From Lachnospiraceae bacterium (GTDB taxonomy: Bacteria > Bacillota > Clostridia > Lachnospirales > Lachnospiraceae): DNA of 64,000 nucleotides. This document shows positions 37,932 to 45,244 of this stretch, piece after piece; the first letter of the stretch is position 1; each line of letters opens with the position of its first letter. Below the pieces are notes generated by a model. The model was given only the letters and a program-made list of their open reading frames with translations, ran no database searches and had not been told where the DNA came from. The translations under genes and the position numbers were made by a program. Location: NCBI GenBank assembly GCA_024690605.1, contig JAILOV010000056.1, positions 1-64,000 on the forward strand, written 5' to 3'.

Positions 37932-38732
37932 ATGGCGCTCAACAAGAAGCGTATCGTGGTCAAGGTCGGCACTTCGTCGATCACAAATGAGAACGGGGAG
38001 GCGAATCTCCGACAGCTGGATCTTCTGTGCCGCGTGATCAGCGGCGTGCAGAACCTCGGATATGAGATGATCCTGGTCTCCTCCGGAGCGATCGCTGTGG
38101 GTGTGAGCAAGATGCGCCTTCCGGAAAAGCCCAAGGAGGTGCGCATGAAACAGGCGGCGGCTTCTGTCGGGCAGTGCGAGCTCATTCATCTTTATGACCG
38201 GTTTTTCGCGGAATACGGCAAGATCAGCGGACAGATCCTCGTCACCAGCGAGGATATCGAGGCCGAGACGAGCAGACAGAATCTCACGAACACGTTTGAC
38301 GCACTGTTGGAAAACCGCATCATCCCGATCGTGAACGAAAACGATTCGGTCAGTCACACGGAGATCCAGTCGGATAAGATGCTTTTTTCGGACAATGACA
38401 TGCTTTCGGCGATCATCGCGGTCTTCTGCAACGCAGCGACACTGGTGGTGCTGACGGATATCGACGGGCTTTATGATGCCAATCCGCAGACGCATCCCGA
38501 CGCGAGACTGATCTCGCGCGTGGAACGGATCGACGAGGGGATCCGGACACTGGCGGAAGGAACCTCAACCAACCGCGGAACGGGCGGTATGATCAGCAAG
38601 CTGGATGCCGCGGAATACGCAATGAAAAACGGTGTCGACATGTTCATCACGAACGGAAAGACACCTGAGAAGATCTATGATATCGTGGACCACAAGATCG
38701 TGGGCACGCTGTTTGCCGGTCGTCACTCGTAG
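37932..38732 (+). CDS. proB: Glutamate 5-kinase, short form
   Basis: A 266-residue kinase for the first step of proline synthesis, making gamma-glutamyl phosphate. It consists of the amino-acid kinase domain only (KKRIVVKVGTSSIT, ILVSSGAIAVGVSKM, PIVNENDSVS, and GTGGMISKLDAAEYAMKNG); the C-terminal PUA domain of E. coli ProB is absent. The start at 37932 follows GGAGTCGGGAT. proA is not adjacent. The 3' end overlaps the convergent hypothetical gene by 10 bp. Confidence 0.92.
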   Translation: MALNKKRIVVKVGTSSITNENGEANLRQLDLLCRVISGVQNLGYEMILVSSGAIAVGVSKMRLPEKPKEVRMKQAAASVGQCELIHLYDRFFAEYGKISGQILVTSEDIEAETSRQNLTNTFDALLENRIIPIVNENDSVSHTEIQSDKMLFSDNDMLSAIIAVFCNAATLVVLTDIDGLYDANPQTHPDARLISRVERIDEGIRTLAEGTSTNRGTGGMISKLDAAEYAMKNGVDMFITNGKTPEKIYDIVDHKIVGTLFAGRHS

Positions 38733-39307
38733 CTTGGCTGCTGCGGGATCACATATTTATCATAAATGTCGGACATATAGGTCTTGACCATTTCGATATT
38801 GGCCATCTGCCTGAGGGAGTCATTGCCCATGGCGAGGGCGATCTCATCGGCCAGAAGGAGCATATTGTAGATGCGCAGTTTGAAACTGTCGCGGTCATAG
38901 TCGTTGATACGGATCTTCATGAGCGGCGCGCCGAGCTTGACGGTCAGGTTGTCATCCATGATGCCGGTCTCGAGGATCTGCGTTTCCGGATCGAAACTGA
39001 CACCCAGGACCAGATTCTCCTTTTCGTGTTTCTTGAGCTTGAGCTGTGTCTGATGGCTGATCTCCATCCAGTCATAAAAATCCATGGTATCGGGATTCAT
39101 CAGGTATTCGGTCAGATCTTCGCGGTGTTTCTCAATGAAGGTGAGATACTGGCTGGCATTCGGCCCCGTATAGTTGCACTCGATCTTCAGACCGTTGTCG
39201 GTGCTCAGGAGACGGCATTTCTGCGCGACATCCCGCATCTTGATCGTGTTCTCGATCGTGCCGATCATCTTCAGACTGCTGGTTTCCGCAACTTGTTTGA
39301 ATTCCAT
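38723..39307 (-). CDS. Hypothetical protein
   Basis: A 194-residue soluble protein I do not recognise. There is no signal peptide or membrane segment. The sequence appears to alternate beta-rich (IKMRDVAQKCRLLSTDNGLK) and helical segments (RIYNMLLLADEIALAMGND). The ATG at 39307 is preceded by GGAAAGGAAC. It is transcribed divergently from the riboflavin riboswitch, and its promoter shares -35 bases with that of the riboswitch transcript. It ends 10 bp inside proB. Confidence 0.6.
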   Translation of the reverse strand: MEFKQVAETSSLKMIGTIENTIKMRDVAQKCRLLSTDNGLKIECNYTGPNASQYLTFIEKHREDLTEYLMNPDTMDFYDWMEISHQTQLKLKKHEKENLVLGVSFDPETQILETGIMDDNLTVKLGAPLMKIRINDYDRDSFKLRIYNMLLLADEIALAMGNDSLRQMANIEMVKTYMSDIYDKYVIPQQPSYE

Positions 39308-39344
39308 GACTGTTCCTTTCCCGCCGGATCACGGCGCGAAAAAC

Positions 39345-39373
39345 ATCATAGCATAAACCGCCATGCTTGACAA
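39345..39373 (-). promoter_or_regulatory. Promoter of the divergent hypothetical gene
   Basis: On the minus strand TTGTCA (39373-39368) and TATGAT (39350-39345) are spaced by 17 bp. The -35 box overlaps the -35 box of the opposite promoter by 5 bp. Confidence 0.55.
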
Positions 39374-39394
39374 TGCTTCCGTGCCGATTATAAT
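39367..39394 (+). promoter_or_regulatory. Consensus promoter of the FMN riboswitch-ribU transcript
   Basis: Perfect TTGACA (39367-39372) and perfect TATAAT (39389-39394) are separated by 16 bp. Transcription should start near 39401, a few bases before the riboswitch. Confidence 0.8.
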
Positions 39395-39406
39395 GATGTA
39401 GTAGTT

Positions 39407-39541
39407 TACTCAGGGCAGGGTGAGATTCCCGACCGGCGGTGATCCCGCGATGACAGCGGGCAAGTCCGCGAACCGTCAAAAACCAGACGGCCGAACCGGT
39501 GTGATCCCGGTACCGACGGTAAAGTCCGGATGGGAGAGGAG
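39407..39541 (+). ncRNA. FMN riboswitch (RFN element)
   Basis: The leader contains the conserved RFN landmarks in order: CAGGGCAGGGTGAGATTCCC, GACCGGCGGTGAT, CAAGTCCGCGA, GGTGTGATCCCGGTACCGAC, GGTAAAGTCCGGATGG and GAGAGGA. The aptamer binds FMN. Its 3' end merges with the ribosome site (GAGAGGAGG) of the downstream gene and leaves no room for a separate terminator, which indicates control of translation initiation: FMN binding should hide the ribosome site and turn off riboflavin uptake. Confidence 0.95.
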
Positions 39542-39546
39542 GAACT

Positions 39547-40296
39547 ATGTCTTTGGCAAAGAGTTTTTTCACCTATTTTTCCTTTGTGCTGATCTGTCTT
39601 CTGATCGTCGCGGCATCCGTGGCGGTGGCGGTCTTTTTTGAGCGTCTGGCCAGAAAAAAGAACGGCGGGACCGAACGGATCCTGTCAACGCGCAAGATCG
39701 TGGTGATCGGCGTCTTCTCGGCGCTCGCGGCGGCACTGTTCTATCTGGATTTTCCGGTTTTCTTTGCGCCGGAGTTCTATAAGCTCGATTTCTCGGAGCT
39801 TCCCGCGCTGATCGCGGCCTTTGCCTACGGACCGGTCGCCGGTGTGCTGATCGAGTTCATCAAGATCATGATCAAACTCATCATCAAAGGGACCAGCACG
39901 GCCTTTGTCGGTGAACTGGCCAATTTTGTGATCGGTGTCAGCTTCATCCTGCCGGCATCCGTGATCTATCATTTTCGCAAGACCAGACGCACAGCGGTCG
40001 TTTCCTGTGCCGTGGGGACGGGCATGATCACACTGGTCGGTGTCCTGTTCAACGCGTTTTATCTGCTTCCCGCTTTTTCCGCCCTGTACGGCATGCCGCT
40101 GGAGGCGATCATCGGCATGGGCAGCAAGGTGAACGCCGGGATCAAAGATGTCACGAGTTTTGTGATGCTCGCGGTCGCCCCCCTGAATCTGCTGAAGGGT
40201 GTGATGGTCTCCCTCATCACCCTGCTCATCTATAAAAAGCTCAGCCCGGTCCTCAAATCGGAACAGATGACAAAGACGGAGCACGTTGTTGATTGA
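39547..40296 (+). CDS. ribU: Riboflavin ECF transporter S component RibU
   Basis: A 249-residue membrane protein with about six helices, the substrate-binding subunit of an energy-coupling-factor importer for riboflavin. Assignment rests on the ECF S-component fold pattern (VVIGVFSALAAALFYLDFPV, then ALIAAFAYGPVAGVLIEFIK), on family-like signatures, and on the FMN riboswitch directly upstream. Relative to typical RibU it has an N-terminal extension with an additional helix (about 10-32). The EcfA and EcfT subunits are not in the window and are presumably shared. Confidence 0.92.
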   Translation: MSLAKSFFTYFSFVLICLLIVAASVAVAVFFERLARKKNGGTERILSTRKIVVIGVFSALAAALFYLDFPVFFAPEFYKLDFSELPALIAAFAYGPVAGVLIEFIKIMIKLIIKGTSTAFVGELANFVIGVSFILPASVIYHFRKTRRTAVVSCAVGTGMITLVGVLFNAFYLLPAFSALYGMPLEAIIGMGSKVNAGIKDVTSFVMLAVAPLNLLKGVMVSLITLLIYKKLSPVLKSEQMTKTEHVVD

Positions 40297-40321
40297 GTTA
40301 TTTCGCATTCTGTGTTAAAAT
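40293..40321 (+). promoter_or_regulatory. Promoter of the glycosyltransferase gene
   Basis: TTGAGT (40293-40298) and TAAAAT (40316-40321) are spaced by 17 bp; the -35 box overlaps the ribU stop codon. The expected start site near 40328 falls 2 nt before the ATG at 40330. Confidence 0.6.
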
Positions 40322-40329
40322 GAATTGTT

Positions 40330-41025
40330 ATGAATGCGAACGATTTTACACTTTCCATCGTGATCCCGTGCTACAACGAACGGGACAATATCGAAGAGAT
40401 CGTGCGGCGCGTGCTGGCTTCTCCTGTGAAGAACAAGGAGATCATCGTTGTTGACGACAAAAGCACGGACGGAACACGCGAGATCCTTGAGGAGAGGATC
40501 CGTCCGCTGGTGCAGCAGATCATCTATCACGAAAAGAACGGCGGCAAGGGTGCCGCGCTGAAAACGGGCTTTGCCCATGCAACGGGGGATCTGGTGATCG
40601 TACAGGATGCCGATCAGGAATATGACCCCGCGGAATACGGGTTTGTCTGCGAACCGATCCTGAACGGGAGCTGTGATGTCTGTTACGGCTCTCGTTTTCT
40701 GCATGCAAGAGCCAAGGGTTATTTTGCCAACCGCGTTGCCAACAAGTTTCTCACCAGACTCTCCAATCTGTTTACGGGACTGAAACTGACGGACATGGAA
40801 ACCTGCTACAAGGTGTTTCCGCGCGAGATCATTCAGTCGATCGATATTGAGGAAATGCGCTTCGGATTTGAACCGGAGATCACGGCCAAGCTCGCCCGGC
40901 GCGGCGTGCGCATCAAAGAGGTGCCGATCTCCTATCGTCCGAGAACCAGCGAGGAAGGCAAGAAGATCGGCGTGCGGGACGGTTTTCGTGCGATCTATTG
41001 CATCCTGCGCTACCGGAAGGGATGA
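40330..41025 (+). CDS. Family 2 glycosyltransferase (dolichyl/polyprenyl phosphate sugar type)
   Basis: A 231-residue GT2 enzyme resembling polyprenyl-phosphate mannosyl- or glucosyltransferases. It has LSIVIPCYNERDNIEEIV at the N-terminus, VVDDKSTDGT, the metal-binding DADQEYDP, and the acceptor-loop region DMETCYKVFPREI. There is no C-terminal membrane domain. No ribosome site precedes the ATG, and a well-placed promoter would start transcription almost at the start codon, suggesting a leaderless message. Its stop overlaps tsaE (ATGA). Confidence 0.85.
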   Translation: MNANDFTLSIVIPCYNERDNIEEIVRRVLASPVKNKEIIVVDDKSTDGTREILEERIRPLVQQIIYHEKNGGKGAALKTGFAHATGDLVIVQDADQEYDPAEYGFVCEPILNGSCDVCYGSRFLHARAKGYFANRVANKFLTRLSNLFTGLKLTDMETCYKVFPREIIQSIDIEEMRFGFEPEITAKLARRGVRIKEVPISYRPRTSEEGKKIGVRDGFRAIYCILRYRKG

Positions 41026-41474
41026 CGACGGTCCTGGAATCCCGCTCTGTCGAGGAGACACGCAGGATCGCAAAAAGCATGGGGGAGACTGCCGCCGCGG
41101 GCGATGTGTTCGCGCTGAACGGGGATCTGGGAGCCGGCAAGACCGTGTTTGCCAAGGGATTTGCCGAGGGACTGGGTTTTCCCTACCCCGAGGACGTGGT
41201 GAGTCCGACCTTTACCCTGCTGCAGATCTATGAGGGAGGCCGGCTGACGCTCTATCATTTTGACGTGTACCGCATGGAGGATGCCTCCGAGGCGGACGGG
41301 ATCGGGATGGATGACTATCTCTTCGGCGACGGTGTGTGTCTGATCGAGTGGGCGGAGCACGTGGAGGAACTGCTCCCGGCAGGCCGGACGCAGATCACGA
41401 TCACGCGGGACGATGCGGAAGGACCTTCCTGCAGGCGCATCACCGTCACAAAGAACGGAGTTGCCGGGGAATAA
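41022..41474 (+). CDS. tsaE: tRNA t6A synthesis ATPase TsaE
   Basis: A 150-residue P-loop ATPase that supports the TsaB-TsaD enzyme making N6-threonylcarbamoyl-A37 in tRNAs reading ANN codons. Walker A is GDLGAGKTVFAKG; other family blocks are SPTFTLLQIYEG, YHFDVYRM and LIEWAEHV. The ATG overlaps the glycosyltransferase stop by 4 bp; tsaB follows after 14 bp. Confidence 0.95.
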   Translation: MTTVLESRSVEETRRIAKSMGETAAAGDVFALNGDLGAGKTVFAKGFAEGLGFPYPEDVVSPTFTLLQIYEGGRLTLYHFDVYRMEDASEADGIGMDDYLFGDGVCLIEWAEHVEELLPAGRTQITITRDDAEGPSCRRITVTKNGVAGE

Positions 41475-41488
41475 GGGATGAATGATCG

Positions 41489-42241
41489 ATGAAGATACTG
41501 GCGATCGATACATCGGGACTGGTCTGCGCCGCAGCGGTCACGGATAACGGACAGCTGCTTGCGGAGTACCGGACGCAGCTTAAGAAGACACATTCGCAGA
41601 TGCTCCTGCCGATGCTTGACGCGTTGCGGCAGGCGATCGATCTGGATCTTTCGACGATCGACTGTATCGCTGTCGCGGAAGGACCCGGTTCCTTTACGGG
41701 ACTTCGGATCGGAGCAGCGACAGCCAAGGGGCTGGCGTTTGCGCTTGGGATCCCTGTGGTGCCCGTGCCCACACTGGATGCGATGGCCTGGCAGCTTCTC
41801 GGAGAGCCGGGTACGGTCTGTCCGATGATGGATGCCAGACGGGGACAGGTATATACCGGTCTCTACCGGTTCGGGGACACGCCCCGGACCATGGAAACGT
41901 TGTTTGCGCCCGCCGCGGTTTCCGCGGAGGAGATCGCGGAACGGGTGAATGCCATCGGGGAACCGGCTGTTTTTCTGGGAGACGGAGAGCCTGTATACCG
42001 GGAGACCCTTGCACGTGTCTGCACCGTGCCGTACCGTGTGGCACCTTCCTGGAAGAACAGGCAGAGTGCGGCGGTACTGGCGGATCTTGCGGATGTTCTG
42101 GCCGGAGCCGGCGGCATGGTCGACGCGGACACCTTTGCTCCCGTTTACCTGCGGGCATCGCAGGCGGAGCGGGAGGCGGCGGAAAAGGCCGCAAGAGCCG
42201 CGAAAACCGGACAGACGGGAACTGGAGAACAAATTGACTGA
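41489..42241 (+). CDS. tsaB: tRNA t6A synthesis protein TsaB
   Basis: A 250-residue ASKHA-fold protein that dimerises with TsaD. The N-terminus MKILAIDTSGLVCAAAVTDN and the block AEGPGSFTGLRIGAATAKGLA near residue 65 identify it. The C-terminal 20 residues are Ala/Lys-rich and may be unstructured. The 3' end overlaps rimI by 8 bp. Confidence 0.94.
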   Translation: MKILAIDTSGLVCAAAVTDNGQLLAEYRTQLKKTHSQMLLPMLDALRQAIDLDLSTIDCIAVAEGPGSFTGLRIGAATAKGLAFALGIPVVPVPTLDAMAWQLLGEPGTVCPMMDARRGQVYTGLYRFGDTPRTMETLFAPAAVSAEEIAERVNAIGEPAVFLGDGEPVYRETLARVCTVPYRVAPSWKNRQSAAVLADLADVLAGAGGMVDADTFAPVYLRASQAEREAAEKAARAAKTGQTGTGEQID

Positions 42242-42680
42242 ACCGGTTATCGACAGAATGCGGCCCGCGGACGCGGCGGATGCGGCAGCACTTGAGACGG
42301 TCTGTCTCGGAACGGAGGCATGGTCGGAAAAGCTTCTGGTCGAGGCGGTCGGCCGTTCGGACAGTATCTATCTGGTCGCACGGGTGGACGGGAGACAGGT
42401 TGGTCATGCCGGGATCCGCAATATATGCGGGGAGGGAGAGATCACCAATGTCTGTGTCGATCCCGGTTTCCGCGGAAGAGGGATCGCCGGACAGCTTCTG
42501 GACAGGCTTCTTCGCGAGGGGAGAACACGCGGCATCGGAGACTGCACACTGGAGGTGCGCGCTTCCAATGAGGCGGCTATCCGGCTCTATAAAAAAGCCG
42601 GGTTTTCCTCCGAAGGGATCCGGCCCGGGTTTTATGAGGCGCCCGCGGATGATGCATTGATCATGTGGTTGAGAGGGTAG
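42234..42680 (+). CDS. rimI: Ribosomal protein S18 alanine N-acetyltransferase RimI
   Basis: A 148-residue GNAT acetyltransferase. The acetyl-CoA loop is visible as VDPGFRGRGIAGQLL near residue 80, and the family C-terminal block LEVRASNEAAIRLYKKAGF follows, with GIRPGFYEAP. The preferred start is TTG at 42234, with GGAG 6 nt upstream inside tsaB; the next in-frame ATG (42259) would cut the first strand. Placement between tsaB and tsaD strongly supports RimI over other GNAT proteins. Confidence 0.9.
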   Translation: MTEPVIDRMRPADAADAAALETVCLGTEAWSEKLLVEAVGRSDSIYLVARVDGRQVGHAGIRNICGEGEITNVCVDPGFRGRGIAGQLLDRLLREGRTRGIGDCTLEVRASNEAAIRLYKKAGFSSEGIRPGFYEAPADDALIMWLRG

Positions 42681-42684
42681 AGGA

Positions 42685-43626
42685 TTGCTGGAGGCGTGTC
42701 TCCTCGGAACCGGCGGGATGATGCCGCTGCCATACCGGTGGCTGACTTCCCTGATGGTGCGATATAACGGAATGAGCGTCCTTGTCGACTGCGGCGAAGC
42801 GACGCAGATCGCGATGAGAAAAAAAGGCTGGAGTCCCAAGCCGATCGATGTGATGTGCTTCACGCACTATCACGCCGATCATATATCGGGACTGCCCGGC
42901 ATGCTGCTTTCCATGGGAAACGCGGAAAAAGACACGCCGCTTCTGATGATCGGTCCGAGAGGGCTGACGCGTGTGGTGAACGCGCTGCGTGTGATCGCCG
43001 CGGATGTGCCGTTTCCCATCGAGTTTCACGAGCTGGAAGGACCGGAGGAGACGATCGCGCTGCCGGGAGCGGACGGGTTTACCGTCACGGCATTCCGGGT
43101 CAATCATAATGTGACCTGTTACGGCTACCGTTTTGATCTTTCCCGCATCGGCCGGTTTGATATGCAGGCGGCGGACACGCAGGGGATCGACAGGAAATAC
43201 TGGAACCGTCTGCAGCACGGCGAGACGCTGACGGATGACAACGGAAGGGTCCTGACACCGGACATGGTACTGGGACCGCCGAGAAAGGGCCTGCGTCTCA
43301 CCTACACCACAGACACCCGGCCGACAAAAAGCATTGTGGAAAATGCGAGGGGGGCGGATCTCTTCATCTGCGAAGGGATGTACGGCGAACCCGACAAGGA
43401 CGCACAGGCGCGGGAAAAGAAACACATGACGTTTACCGAGGCGGCGGAACTGGCCAGGCAGGCGCAGGTGAAGGAGCTGTGGCTCACACATTACAGCCCG
43501 TCCCTGAACCGCCCGGCGGATTTTCTCCACAGAGCCAGGGAGATCTTTGCGGAGACAGTGGCCGCAAGGGACGGCAGAAGCGTGGATCTGCGCTTCGAAG
43601 AAGAAGGAGAAGAACAGGGTTCATGA
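42685..43626 (+). CDS. rnz: Ribonuclease Z-like metallo-beta-lactamase
   Basis: A 313-residue MBL-fold endonuclease, a candidate for tRNA 3'-end maturation. The metal motif is FTHYHADHISGLPGML near residue 60; further ligands are in TYTTDTRP and LTHYSPSL. The length and the GTGGMMPLPYRWLTSLMVRYN start match RNase Z. The start codon is TTG, 4 bp after rimI. The stop overlaps the membrane protein gene (ATGA). It interrupts the t6A gene cluster with another tRNA-processing function. Confidence 0.88.
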   Translation: MLEACLLGTGGMMPLPYRWLTSLMVRYNGMSVLVDCGEATQIAMRKKGWSPKPIDVMCFTHYHADHISGLPGMLLSMGNAEKDTPLLMIGPRGLTRVVNALRVIAADVPFPIEFHELEGPEETIALPGADGFTVTAFRVNHNVTCYGYRFDLSRIGRFDMQAADTQGIDRKYWNRLQHGETLTDDNGRVLTPDMVLGPPRKGLRLTYTTDTRPTKSIVENARGADLFICEGMYGEPDKDAQAREKKHMTFTEAAELARQAQVKELWLTHYSPSLNRPADFLHRAREIFAETVAARDGRSVDLRFEEEGEEQGS

Positions 43627-44192
43627 AGAGCGGCATTCAAAAGGGGATCGTGCTGCTTCTTGGTGCGGCCGCAATCGCGGTGGCAGTCTATTTCGGTTAC
43701 ATCAACCGCAACACCTCGTCCTCCGAGGAGGCACTGGCTGTCGGCGAGGTGCAGGATATCCTGATGCTGGATCTGGAAGGGCATTATCCGCCGACCGCAA
43801 GGGAGGTCGTGAACGGTTTCTGCCGGATCTACAAGGCGCTTTACGGCGAGGATGCTTCGGAGGATCAGGTCGTGGAGATGGGTGGCAAGCTCCTTACGCT
43901 CTATGACACGGAACTGGTCGCCAACCAGTATGACTATAACACTTCCCTTCTGCAGGAGGTGCGACGCAAGAAAAAAGACGGCTATACGGTATCGACCTAT
44001 CGCACCCAGAGCGCGAGCGAGATCGTGACGAAGGAGGTCGAGGGCAACGAACTGAGCTATGTGACCTGTATGATCACGATGCGTAAGGGATCCCAGCTCT
44101 ATGCGAACAACTATCTCTTCGTGCTGCGTAAGGAGACGGGAAGCGGCCGCTGGAAGATCTTCGGCTGGACGGTGACAACGGACGATGAGTGA
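43623..44192 (+). CDS. Membrane-anchored protein of unknown function (DUF6715-like)
   Basis: A 189-residue protein with one N-terminal transmembrane helix (residues about 7-25) and an extracytoplasmic domain of about 160 residues ([20 protein letters not shown], then YPPTARE). It resembles unnamed clostridial proteins I associate with DUF6715, but the assignment is tentative. The position between rnz and tsaD, with a 4-bp overlap upstream and an 8-bp overlap downstream, shows it is translated as part of this operon. Confidence 0.65.
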   Translation: MKSGIQKGIVLLLGAAAIAVAVYFGYINRNTSSSEEALAVGEVQDILMLDLEGHYPPTAREVVNGFCRIYKALYGEDASEDQVVEMGGKLLTLYDTELVANQYDYNTSLLQEVRRKKKDGYTVSTYRTQSASEIVTKEVEGNELSYVTCMITMRKGSQLYANNYLFVLRKETGSGRWKIFGWTVTTDDE

Positions 44193-45231
44193 TCGCGACA
44201 TCACGCTGCTTTCGATCGAGAGTTCCTGCGATGAGACCGCGGCAGCGGTGGTCAAAAACGGAAGAGAAGTCCTGTCTGATATCATTTCCTCGCAGATCAG
44301 CACCCATCAGACCTATGGCGGTGTTGTGCCGGAGATCGCTTCCAGAATGCACACGGAGGCGATCGTTTCCTGTGTACGCACGGCACTTTCGGAGGCGGGG
44401 ATATCGGCCGCCGGGCTTGACGGTGTGGCCGTGACCGGCGGACCGGGTCTTGTCGGGGCACTGCTGGTCGGCGTTTCCTTTGCCAAGGCCTTTGCGTTCG
44501 CCAATGATCTGCCGCTTGTCAATGTGCATCATATAGACGGGCATATCAGCGCCAATTACATCGAGGATCCTCTGCTTGCGCCGCCGTTTCTCTGTCTTGT
44601 GGCTTCCGGCGGGCATTCCCACCTGGTACTTGTCAAGGATTACGGTGTCTACGAGATCCTGGGGCAGACACGGGATGACGCGGCGGGGGAGGCGTTTGAC
44701 AAGGTGGCACGGGCACTCGGCCTCGGTTACCCCGGGGGGCCGGCGATCGACCGGGCTGCCGCGGGGGGCGATCCCGATGCATACCGGTTCCCGCAGGCAA
44801 AGATCGAAGGTGCCTCCTATGATTTCAGTTTCAGCGGTCTGAAATCCACGGTACTGAATCTGCTGAACCAGAGCCGCATGACCGGGGAAGAGATCCGGAT
44901 CCCCGACGTGGCCGCTTCTTTTCAGCGGGCTGTCGTCGATGTGCTTGAGGAGCATCTGCTGCGCGCAGCGGAGGAAACGGGGGTCGGTGTTCTCTCGATC
45001 GCCGGTGGCGTTGCATCCAATTCCTGTCTCCGTGAGCGGCTGCGGACATCCTGCGCATCGCGCGGACTCCGCTTTATCTGCCCGAAACCCGTTCTCTGCA
45101 CGGACAATGCCGCGATGATCGGCGCGGCGGGATACTATGCTTATCTTCGTGGTGTGCGCGCCGACTGGTCCCTCAATGCGGAACCGAATCTTCCCCTCGG
45201 TTCCCGCGAGAGAAGATACCATGCGCGTTAA
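44185..45231 (+). CDS. tsaD: tRNA t6A transferase TsaD
   Basis: A 348-residue catalytic subunit transferring threonylcarbamoyl to A37 of tRNA. The N-terminus has [19 protein letters not shown]. The metal-binding histidines are in ASRMHTEAI and [13 protein letters not shown], and other blocks are [20 protein letters not shown] and [13 protein letters not shown]. The stop codon lies inside the first copy of a 12-bp direct repeat. Confidence 0.96.
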   Translation: MSDRDITLLSIESSCDETAAAVVKNGREVLSDIISSQISTHQTYGGVVPEIASRMHTEAIVSCVRTALSEAGISAAGLDGVAVTGGPGLVGALLVGVSFAKAFAFANDLPLVNVHHIDGHISANYIEDPLLAPPFLCLVASGGHSHLVLVKDYGVYEILGQTRDDAAGEAFDKVARALGLGYPGGPAIDRAAAGGDPDAYRFPQAKIEGASYDFSFSGLKSTVLNLLNQSRMTGEEIRIPDVAASFQRAVVDVLEEHLLRAAEETGVGVLSIAGGVASNSCLRERLRTSCASRGLRFICPKPVLCTDNAAMIGAAGYYAYLRGVRADWSLNAEPNLPLGSRERRYHAR

Positions 45232-45244
45232 AATGCGCGTTAAA
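45221..45244 (+). repeat. 12-bp tandem duplication at the tsaD stop
   Basis: ATGCGCGTTAAA occurs twice back to back (45221-45232 and 45233-45244) and continues into ATGAGCC. The first copy contains the tsaD stop TAA, and each copy offers an in-frame ATG for the downstream lipoprotein gene. Confidence 0.9.
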
